NCBI RefSeq assembly: GCF_900168045.1
Contig: NZ_FUYY01000004.1
Span: forward strand, 186,001-250,000
DNA length: 64,000 bases
Direction: 5' to 3'
Source of the DNA: Salegentibacter holothuriorum
GTDB taxonomy: Bacteria > Bacteroidota > Bacteroidia > Flavobacteriales > Flavobacteriaceae
The position numbers and the translations under genes are program-made. Positions 1 through 5,302 of the stretch are shown here, one piece after another. Numbering within the stretch: position 1 is the first letter of the stretch; every line of letters begins with the position of its first letter. The notes beneath the pieces are model-generated. The model was not told where the DNA came from. It ran no database searches and worked only from the letters and a program-made list of their open reading frames with translations.

Positions 1-273
1 TTCCTGGATTTGATTTGGAACGTTAACTCCAGGAGTGATCTTTGTAGTTTTTTTACTTCCGTCAGGAAAAACTTCAGTAATCATTTCATTTTGAACCTTA
101 ATGGAAGCGATAGGGTTGCAGCATATATACGAGAAACTATTATCGTTGGCGTGGTAGTCGCTACTTTCCAGTAGGAGACTGTTGGGATATTTATCCCGCA
201 CTTTTAAATAAACACTTACCGGTGTAATGGTATCGGCAAGGAGTTTTTTATGGGTGGTCTTTAGTTTAAACAT
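1..273 (-). CDS. trpE: Anthranilate synthase component I, N-terminal part (runs off the left edge)
   Basis: This is the first 91 codons of an ORF that begins at an ATG at 273 and continues past the window edge. The product starts MFKLKTTHKKLLADTITPVS and continues with VYLKVRDKYPNSLLLESSDY and then a SFSYICCNPIASIKV segment. That is the usual N-terminal lobe of TrpE, which makes anthranilate from chorismate with glutamine-derived ammonia in tryptophan synthesis. The LLLES motif is the region linked to tryptophan feedback binding in TrpE. A leader peptide with three Trp codons and an attenuator lie upstream on the same strand, which supports the call independently. PabB, the paralogue, is less likely because of that leader. 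Only the amino third can be judged here. Confidence 0.9.
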   Translation of the reverse strand, partial: MFKLKTTHKKLLADTITPVSVYLKVRDKYPNSLLLESSDYHANDNSFSYICCNPIASIKVQNEMITEVFPDGSKKTTKITPGVNVPNQIQE

Positions 274-288
274 GAATTATTTATTTCT

Positions 289-313
289 GTTACTCCCGCG
301 AAGGCGGGAGTCT
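289..313 (+). repeat. Palindromic repeat, family C, left copy next to the GIY-YIG ORF
   Basis: A 25-nt unit holds the perfect 8-bp stem ACTCCCGC / GCGGGAGT around a GAAG loop (292-311). A second copy lies in inverted orientation at 646-670, so the GIY-YIG ORF sits between them. The two copies share about 18 of 25 positions, and two stem pairs differ by compensatory changes (C-G here, T-A there). This points to a conserved hairpin rather than chance identity. Confidence 0.75.
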
Positions 314-335
314 ATTTAGTATGTTTTTGTTTGAG

Positions 336-632
336 TTATTTAAATCTTACAGTCAAATCTCCCCAATCGGGGTTGAAATCGTTTATAAGGTTTATTTTCC
401 AAAGTCGATTCCATTTTTTAAGTTGTTTTTCCCTTTTAATCGCCAACGATGGATATTCGATTTTTTCATAAAATACTAGTTTATTAAGTCGGTATCTGCT
501 GCTAAAACTTTTTAGGTTTCGATTTCTATGTTGATATAATCTTTGTTTCAGGTTTCCTGTAATCCCAATATATAGTGTTCCATTTTTACGATTTGTAATG
601 ATGTAAACGTAATATTGATAATCGTTGTTCAT
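336..632 (-). CDS. Small GIY-YIG nuclease family protein
   Basis: The 98-residue product carries the GIY half as YVY (residues 8-10) and the YIG half as YIG (21-23). Arg31 follows in LKQRLYQH, and a Glu lies in the AIKREKQLKKWNR segment (Glu68), matching the Tyr/Arg/Glu catalytic set of the family. It is a stand-alone domain of the UPF0213 type common in Bacteroidota, with no DNA-binding extension like that of I-TevI. It lies between the trp attenuator and trpE and is co-oriented with them. Inverted copies of one palindrome (289-313 and 646-670) flank it. Substrate and role are unknown, and a role in tryptophan synthesis is not expected. It may be a passenger or a mobile cassette. Confidence 0.85.
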   Translation of the reverse strand: MNNDYQYYVYIITNRKNGTLYIGITGNLKQRLYQHRNRNLKSFSSRYRLNKLVFYEKIEYPSLAIKREKQLKKWNRLWKINLINDFNPDWGDLTVRFK

Positions 633-645
633 TTTAATCTTTTAG

Positions 646-670
646 AGATTTCCGCTTTCGTGGAAATGAC
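646..670 (-). repeat. Palindromic repeat, family C, right copy (inverted)
   Basis: On the minus strand this reads GTCATTTCCACGAAAGCGGA followed by AATCT. The stem is ATTTCC / GGAAAT plus one closing pair around a GAAA loop. It is the inverted counterpart of 289-313, with two compensatory stem differences and one weakened pair. It lies 13 nt upstream of the GIY-YIG start codon, so the hairpin would sit in that gene's 5' leader. Confidence 0.7.
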
Positions 671-680
671 AAAAAACTTC

Positions 681-710
681 ATAAAAAAAAGGCTTGTCGT
701 GAGACAAGCC
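681..710 (-). terminator. Trp attenuator terminator
   Basis: Read on the minus strand, GGCTTGTC (710-703), loop TCAC and GACAAGCC (698-691) form a perfect 8-bp stem followed by eight T residues. It lies 33 nt after the leader-peptide stop codon and before trpE, which is the expected place for an attenuator. The loop and 3' arm contain TCACGAC, which can instead pair with GTCGTGA at the end of the leader ORF (750-744). Confidence 0.85.
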
Positions 711-743
711 TTTTGTATGAATTTATACTATAGCAATGTTACT

Positions 744-800
744 TCACGACGTTTGACGTAAATTGATCCACCACCAAGTATTTGTTGTAATTGTTTTCAT
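744..800 (-). CDS. trpL: Tryptophan operon leader peptide (18 aa, three Trp codons in a row)
   Basis: An ATG at 800 opens a short ORF encoding MKTITTNTWWWINLRQTS and ending in TGA at 744. Three consecutive Trp codons in an 18-codon ORF, followed at once by an intrinsic terminator and then trpE, is the classical design of ribosome-mediated attenuation. A Bacteroidota promoter lies upstream at 839-869. The end of the ORF, GTCGTGA including the stop codon, is complementary to the loop and 3' arm of the terminator. A ribosome stalled on the Trp codons would leave this segment free to block the terminator, while one reaching the stop codon would cover it. The peptide is found only by context, as it is too short for routine gene calling. 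Confidence 0.88.
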   Translation of the reverse strand: MKTITTNTWWWINLRQTS

Positions 801-838
801 AAAATATAATAATTGCCAATTATTGGCTTTCATTGCTT

Positions 839-869
839 CAAAGATAGAAAGCATATTGTAATAACCAAA
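839..869 (-). promoter_or_regulatory. Promoter of the trp leader (TTTG-N19-TATCTTTG)
   Basis: On the minus strand TTTG (869-866), 19 nt and TATCTTTG (846-839) match the Bacteroidota primary sigma consensus TTTG-N19-21-TAnnTTTG exactly. Using the spacing seen at the SRP RNA gene in this window, the start site should be near 834. That gives about 34 nt of leader before the trpL ATG. Confidence 0.8.
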
Positions 870-881
870 CGAAATTTCTAA

Positions 882-919
882 AAAGAAAAGCCGGAAAAGT
901 AAATTTAACTTTTCCGGCT
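882..919 (-). terminator. Intrinsic terminator of the yceI operon
   Basis: The minus strand reads AGCCGGAAAAGT, a 7-nt loop, and ACTTTTCCGGCT followed by TTTCTTTTTAG. This 12-bp stem with a T-rich tail closes the marR-nitroreductase-yceI-yceI unit just before the trp promoter region. Confidence 0.8.
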
Positions 920-940
920 GTAATTTTGGAGGTCTATTTC

Positions 941-1441
941 TTAGAATTTCAACTCAATGTTTAAATCGAAATTATCATAAATTGTCTGGTCTCCCAATCC
1001 GCTAAAGAAACTACCGGAATTGTATTTCACGTTATATTTAGAACGATCTATTGTTAATTTAGTAGTAGCGGTATTATTGCTGTAATCTAAATCGAAAGTT
1101 ACCGGATGGGTATTATCTTTAATTGTAAGGTCGCCAACCACCCCATAGGTGCCATCATCTTTTTTAGCAACACTGGTGATTACCAAAGTTGATGTTGGAT
1201 GATTATCTACACCAAAGAAGTCATCTGAATTTAAGTGGCCTTCCAATCCTGCTTTATCGTCTCCTTTAAGATCTGTTACTGTAATTGTGGTCATATCCAT
1301 TACAAATTTACCACCTACAATTTCATCGTTCTCAAATTGGAATTTTCCATCTTTTAGATCTATAGTTCCGGAATGAGAGCCTAAAACCTTCTTTCCTTTC
1401 CAGGCTACATTACTGGCCTGTGAATTTACTTGTTTTTCCAT
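941..1441 (-). CDS. YceI family protein without signal peptide
   Basis: The 166-residue product is a YceI-type lipocalin-like barrel, a family that binds isoprenoid or other lipophilic ligands. Its core motifs are VAWKGKKVLGSHSGTI, FVMDMTTITVTDLKG, LNSDDFFGVDNHPTSTLVIT and DLTIKDNTHPVTFDLD, spread over the whole length. It is a close paralogue of the gene 48 nt upstream, with long identical stretches. That neighbour starts with a cleavable signal peptide, whereas this product starts directly at MEKQVNSQASNVAWKG and should stay in the cytoplasm. The ATG at 1441 is well placed, and no upstream in-frame extension with a signal was evident. The ligand is unknown. It is the last gene of the unit before the terminator at 882-919. 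Confidence 0.9.
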   Translation of the reverse strand: MEKQVNSQASNVAWKGKKVLGSHSGTIDLKDGKFQFENDEIVGGKFVMDMTTITVTDLKGDDKAGLEGHLNSDDFFGVDNHPTSTLVITSVAKKDDGTYGVVGDLTIKDNTHPVTFDLDYSNNTATTKLTIDRSKYNVKYNSGSFFSGLGDQTIYDNFDLNIELKF

Positions 1442-1489
1442 AATAATTTATTTTTTCTTTTTCAATAGCAATTTTCTTCCCGGTACAAT

Positions 1490-2068
1490 TTAGAATTTTA
1501 GATCAACTTCCAGTTCAAAATTATCATAGATTGTTTTGTCTCCCAGGTTATCAAAGAAACTTCCTGAACCGTAACGAACATCGTATTTAGATCTATCTAT
1601 GGTAAGCTCTGTTGAAGCTGAATTTTTATCCATATCTAAATCGAAAGTAATAGGATTTGTTTTTTCTTTAATGGTAAGATCAGCAACTACGCCATAAGTA
1701 CCATTACCTTTCTTGGCTACACTGGTAAATACCAATTTAGCATTGGGATAATTACTTACACCGAAAAAGTCATCAGATTTTAAATGTCCTTCTAACTTGC
1801 CTTTATTTTCGCCTTCAAGATCGGTTACTGTAATAGAAGTCATATCCATTACAAACTCACCACCTTTAAGTTCGCCATTTTCCATAGAGAAATAGCCGTC
1901 TTTTAGATTTATGTTCCCTTCGTGAGATCCGGTTACTTTTTCTCCTTCCCATTCAATGTTACTTTCTTTTACATCAATTTTCTTTTCCTGCGCATTTACA
2001 TTGGTAAAAGATAGAAGAGATACGATAACTGTAGATGCAAGTGCACCTTTAAATACATTCTTTTTCAT
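1490..2068 (-). CDS. YceI family protein, secreted
   Basis: This is a 192-residue YceI barrel with a clear signal peptide (MKKN, then a hydrophobic run to about residue 26, VNAQEKK after it), so it should be periplasmic. Barrel motifs are NIEWEGEKVTGSHEGNI, MDMTSITVTDLEGE, SDDFFGVSNYPNAKLVFTS and LTIKEKTNPITFDL. It lies 34 nt downstream of the nitroreductase gene and 48 nt upstream of a second yceI copy that lacks the signal. The family binds polyisoprenoid-like lipids. In flavobacteria YceI genes often travel with MarR regulators and NAD(P)H oxidoreductases, which suggests a stress or quinone-related role (inference). Confidence 0.92.
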   Translation of the reverse strand: MKKNVFKGALASTVIVSLLSFTNVNAQEKKIDVKESNIEWEGEKVTGSHEGNINLKDGYFSMENGELKGGEFVMDMTSITVTDLEGENKGKLEGHLKSDDFFGVSNYPNAKLVFTSVAKKGNGTYGVVADLTIKEKTNPITFDLDMDKNSASTELTIDRSKYDVRYGSGSFFDNLGDKTIYDNFELEVDLKF

Positions 2069-2102
2069 AACAATTTTTGATTTTAATTAATTTAGATTTG
2101 AT

Positions 2103-2735
2103 TTATATTAAATGGAATAATTCTTTGTCTTGTTTTCTTACTTTCTTTGCGTGCTGAAGTTGGTCTTCGTCACTTCTATAACCCGCAGTGGCTATCACAG
2201 CCGTAGTTAAATTTGTTCCTGAAATTCCCAGAATTTCATCAAATTTTTCAGCATCAAAACCTTCCATAGGGCAGGTATCAACCTTTAAATGAGCGGCAGC
2301 CGAAAGTAAATTTCCTAATGCAATATAAGTTTGCTTTTGTGCCCAGATTTGTTGCTGATCTTCAGGTTTACCTAATATATTTGAGGTAAGCATGTCTTTT
2401 AGTCCGCTTAAATCCTGAACCTGAACATCTCTGATTTTACTGATATTCTCTAAATAGGAATCTATATAGGCTTCATTTAGTTTTTTAAGTCCTGCAAAAA
2501 TAAATACATGGGAAGCATCAGTGAGTTGCGACTGGTTCCAGGCAGCTGCTTTTAATTTTTCTTTTGTCTCTTTATCTGTAACCACAAATACTTCGTATGG
2601 TTGTAATCCATAAGAAGAAGCTGAAAGCTGAATGCTTTTTTGTAAATAATCTACTTCTTCCTGATTTAAAGATTTTTCAGAATTAAACTTTTTGGTGGCA
2701 TATCGCCAGTTTAGTTTTTCATTATAATTCTCCAT
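2103..2735 (-). CDS. NAD(P)H-dependent nitroreductase family oxidoreductase (NfsB-like)
   Basis: The 210-residue product is a flavin nitroreductase of the NfsB/YdgI type, predicted to use FMN and NAD(P)H to reduce nitro compounds or quinones. Visible family features are the N-terminal WRYATKKFNSEK, SSYGLQPYEVFVVTDKETKEKL (FMN contact region), the central LGNLLSAAAHLKVDTCPMEGFD segment and the C-terminal IATAGYRSDED...RKQDKELFH. It starts 2 nt after the marR gene ends, so the two are translated from one transcript. The length is typical. MarR control of a nitroreductase is a common detoxification arrangement. The substrate cannot be fixed from sequence. Confidence 0.92.
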   Translation of the reverse strand: MENYNEKLNWRYATKKFNSEKSLNQEEVDYLQKSIQLSASSYGLQPYEVFVVTDKETKEKLKAAAWNQSQLTDASHVFIFAGLKKLNEAYIDSYLENISKIRDVQVQDLSGLKDMLTSNILGKPEDQQQIWAQKQTYIALGNLLSAAAHLKVDTCPMEGFDAEKFDEILGISGTNLTTAVIATAGYRSDEDQLQHAKKVRKQDKELFHLI

Positions 2736-2737
2736 GA

Positions 2738-3187
2738 CTATTTTCTTATTTCATTTAAACAATTTGTAATATATTCGATATTTTCTTCAGTTAGATTTGT
2801 GGTCATTTCTGCTTCCACGGCATCTACTTCAGGATCTATTTCTTTTAAAAGTTCAAGGCCCTTATTAGTAATACTAATTTCTACTTTGCGCCTATTAGCT
2901 TCACAAATAACCCGCTCTACTAAATCTTTAGTGATTAACTTATCTACCAGTCGGGTAGTATTACTCATTTTACTCACCATGCGCTCTTGAATAGTGCTTA
3001 AGTTTGCCGGCTTTCCTTTTTGCCCACGTAAAATTCTTAATACATTAAATTGAGGAATAGAAATATCAAAAGGTTTGAGTGCTTCAGCAACTTTATCATC
3101 TATGTAATTTGCGGTTACTAATATCCCAAGGCTTAGTTTTCTAGCTAAGGGTAAATTGCTGGTTTTTAATTGATCTTCAAGTTTCAT
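2738..3187 (-). CDS. MarR family transcriptional regulator
   Basis: The product from ATG 3187 (MKLEDQLKTSNLPLARKLSL) is a 149-residue winged-helix regulator. The recognition region is IPQFNVLRILRGQKGKPANLSTIQERM, followed by SKMSNTTRLVDKLITKDLVER and the wing RKVEISITNKG. Alternative in-frame starts at 3202 (ATG) and 3214 (TTG) were rejected because both fall in or next to the palindrome at 3201-3216, at or upstream of the predicted start site. The regulator heads a co-directional unit with a nitroreductase and two yceI genes. Binding at the adjacent palindrome would give autorepression, with release by a small aromatic ligand as usual for the family (inference). Confidence 0.92.
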   Translation of the reverse strand: MKLEDQLKTSNLPLARKLSLGILVTANYIDDKVAEALKPFDISIPQFNVLRILRGQKGKPANLSTIQERMVSKMSNTTRLVDKLITKDLVERVICEANRRKVEISITNKGLELLKEIDPEVDAVEAEMTTNLTEENIEYITNCLNEIRK

Positions 3188-3200
3188 TTGTTTTAACAAC

Positions 3201-3219
3201 ATTTGTAGGTACAAATATA
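3201..3219 (-). promoter_or_regulatory. MarR-type operator overlapping the -7 box
   Basis: The sequence ATTTGTA-GG-TACAAAT (3201-3216) is a perfect 7+7 inverted repeat. On the minus strand TATATTTG (3219-3212) is a perfect -7 element for marR, so the palindrome covers the -7 box and likely start site. This is the classic position for autorepression. No good -33 element was found. Confidence 0.65.
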
Positions 3220-3381
3220 AGTGAGTTTTATTATTTTGATTAAAATGAAATGTTAAATTTTTGAATTAGGAATCCTATCCTCTGAAACCTCTATTTTTTA
3301 AAACTTTCAATATCTTTACAAGAAATAAAAAGGAAGCTATTAACAAATTCCCTTGTTTGGGAATAGAAAAACTAGGAGTTT

Positions 3382-3696
3382 ATGAAAGAACTTAGTCAGG
3401 AAGAATGGAGATCACAATTGGAAAAAGACGAAAAAGGAGTGATTTTAGATGTAAGAACTGAAGAAGAAGTAGAAGATGGATATATTCCAACGGCAAAGAA
3501 CCTGGATATATACAAGGGGCAGGAATTTGTAAATGAGGTTGAGAAACTAGATAAGGATAAAAATTATTATATCTATTGCCGTTCGGGAAAACGAAGTGCC
3601 CAGGCCTGTACTATTTTAGACCAAATGGGTTTTACGAATACCTATAATCTTGAAGGTGGTTTTATGGAGTGGAAAGGAGAGAAAGTAGAAGATTAA
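3382..3696 (+). CDS. Single-domain rhodanese-like protein
   Basis: The 104-residue product is one rhodanese domain. The active-site loop is YIYCRSGKRSAQA with the catalytic Cys around residue 66, preceded by GVILDVRTEEEVEDGYIPTAKN and followed by YNLEGGFMEWKG, all in the normal order. Such proteins carry a persulfide on the Cys and handle sulfane sulfur in the cytoplasm. There is no signal peptide or fused domain. It is monocistronic: the marR promoter diverges upstream and an intrinsic terminator follows at 3725-3755. The physiological sulfur donor and acceptor are unknown. Confidence 0.92.
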   Translation: MKELSQEEWRSQLEKDEKGVILDVRTEEEVEDGYIPTAKNLDIYKGQEFVNEVEKLDKDKNYYIYCRSGKRSAQACTILDQMGFTNTYNLEGGFMEWKGEKVED

Positions 3697-3724
3697 TTAT
3701 TTATAGTTTTTAGATTTTATAATG

Positions 3725-3755
3725 CGCCATTTGATATTTTAAATGGCGTTTTTTT
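3725..3755 (+). terminator. Intrinsic terminator after the rhodanese gene
   Basis: CGCCATTT (3725-3732) pairs with AAATGGCG (3741-3748) and is followed by a run of T residues. Confidence 0.85.
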
Positions 3756-3820
3756 ATTAACTATTTTCTCAGGTATAATGTCTTATTTTTGTTAAATAAC
3801 GAATTATATAGGGTGAAAGT

Positions 3821-3850
3821 TTTGTTTTTGTCGATAAAATGATAGATTTG
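3821..3850 (+). promoter_or_regulatory. Promoter of the S8 peptidase gene
   Basis: TTTG (3821-3824), 18 nt and TAGATTTG (3843-3850) fit the Bacteroidota consensus with a slightly short spacer. The start site would be near 3855, 36 nt before the ATG. Confidence 0.6.
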
Positions 3851-3890
3851 GTTGATCTATTAACCTTTTTTTAACCAAATAATTAAGTTT

Positions 3891-5141
3891 ATGATTTTTA
3901 GTAAATTCAAACCACTCGCGGTAACTGCCTTAGTTGCCACTTTCCTGTTTTCATGTTCACAAGATGAACAAACAGATCAACAAATGGATGAAGAATTGGT
4001 TGCGCCCTCTTCGTCAAATATTATTGAAAGTCAATATATAGTTGTTTTTAATAAAAATGTAACCGGAGATGCTACTTCCAAGTACCCCGAAAGTTATACC
4101 AAAGCCCAGGAAGCTGTAGTCAATACTACTAAGAGAGTTTTATCAGAAGCTAATATTCCTGAAACCGAACTTCTTGCAGTTTACAGTAAAACTATAAACG
4201 GAGTAGCACTTAAATTAAATCTTGATCAGGTAGAATCATTACGCAAGAAAAAAGAGATTGCTTACATTGAAGAAGATAGGATAGTACAATTTGCCCCTCC
4301 TTGCGGAACTCCAAACGGAGGACCTTGTGATGGTGATCCAGGAGGCGGAGATGGCGGAGATGGAACCACAAGTCAGGTAATACCTTACGGTATAACACGA
4401 GTAAATGGAGTTGCTTCTTATACAGGTTCTAATGTTGCCTGGGTAATTGATTCAGGAATTGATACCGATCATCCAGATCTTAATGTTGATGCTTCAAGAG
4501 GATTTAATGCATTTACTTCTGGAAGGGATGGTAAGTCTACTGACGATGGTAATGGTCACGGCACTCATGTTGCTGGAACTATTGCGGCACTAAATAATGA
4601 TATAGGTGTTATTGGAGTAGCTCCAGGAGCTACAGTAATCCCTGTAAAGGTTTTGGATAGCCGCGGTAGCGGATCTTATTCTGGGGTAATTGCTGGTGTA
4701 GATCACGTAGCTGCTTATGGAAATGCAGGTGATGTGGCTAATATGAGTCTTGGAGGCCCTACTTCTGATGCTCTGGACAGTGCGGTTCTTTCTGCTTCCA
4801 AAAACGGAATTATTTTCGCACTTGCCGCAGGAAATGAAGGCTCTGATGCTAATACAAGTTCTCCAGCAAGAGTAAACGGTGCCAACATTGTTACCATTTC
4901 AGCAATGGATTCAAACGATAGCTGGGCTTCTTTTTCTAATTACGGAAATCCACCGGTAGATTATGCTGCTCCAGGAGTTGCTATTAATTCTACCTGGAAA
5001 GGTGGTGGTTATAACTCAATTAGTGGTACTTCTATGGCTTCACCTCACGCAGCCGGAGTTTTACTTTTAGGTAATGCTTCTACCGATGGTACAGTTAATG
5101 GAGATCCAGACGGAACAGCTGACGCTATCATTGTTCACTAA
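3891..5141 (+). CDS. Subtilisin-like serine peptidase (S8, proteinase K type), lipoprotein
   Basis: This is a 416-residue preproprotein. Residues 1-22 are a lipoprotein signal (TFLFSC, Cys22), so it should be membrane-anchored. Residues about 47-134 look like an I9 propeptide inhibitor (SQYIVVFNKN ... IAYIEEDRIVQ). A Gly/Asp-rich linker with two Cys (138 and 146) follows. The catalytic domain carries Asp187 (VAWVIDSGIDTDHPDL), His223 (GNGHGTHVAGT), the oxyanion Asn315 (LAAGNEGS) and Ser381 (SGTSMASPHAAG). The mature domain ends soon after the Ser helix, with no type IX sorting domain or PKD repeats, unlike many secreted flavobacterial subtilases. It is a complete, probably active enzyme for extracytoplasmic protein breakdown, flanked by its own promoter and terminator. 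Confidence 0.94.
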   Translation: MIFSKFKPLAVTALVATFLFSCSQDEQTDQQMDEELVAPSSSNIIESQYIVVFNKNVTGDATSKYPESYTKAQEAVVNTTKRVLSEANIPETELLAVYSKTINGVALKLNLDQVESLRKKKEIAYIEEDRIVQFAPPCGTPNGGPCDGDPGGGDGGDGTTSQVIPYGITRVNGVASYTGSNVAWVIDSGIDTDHPDLNVDASRGFNAFTSGRDGKSTDDGNGHGTHVAGTIAALNNDIGVIGVAPGATVIPVKVLDSRGSGSYSGVIAGVDHVAAYGNAGDVANMSLGGPTSDALDSAVLSASKNGIIFALAAGNEGSDANTSSPARVNGANIVTISAMDSNDSWASFSNYGNPPVDYAAPGVAINSTWKGGGYNSISGTSMASPHAAGVLLLGNASTDGTVNGDPDGTADAIIVH

Positions 5142-5165
5142 AAACAATTAAACTTTATAGTTCTA

Positions 5166-5197
5166 AAAAAGCACTGCGAAAGCGGTGCTTTTTATTT
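5166..5197 (+). terminator. Intrinsic terminator after the S8 peptidase
   Basis: AGCACTGC (5170-5177), GAAA loop and GCGGTGCT (5182-5189), with one G-T pair, followed by TTTTATTTG. Confidence 0.8.
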
Positions 5198-5206
5198 GTT
5201 AGTCCA

Positions 5207-5302
5207 GATTAAATGCTAAGTCCCGAAGTATCGAGATGCCTCGAAATCAAATTATATTTTCCGTGAATAATGCTTCGTGGGCTTGCTCCGAAGTTATTTA
5301 CT
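5207..5302 (+). repeat. Interspersed repeat, family B, copy 1
   Basis: This is an about 95-nt unit of tandem hairpins seen also at 20402-20500, 26928-27000 and 34784-34883, with fragments at 8641-8690 and 58944-58962. Shared blocks are GATTAAATGCT, GCCTCGAAATCAAATTATAT and GCTTGCTCCGAAGTTATTTA. This copy is diverged in its first hairpin. Its tail overlaps the stop codon of the gene on the minus strand (5294-6505). Confidence 0.8.
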
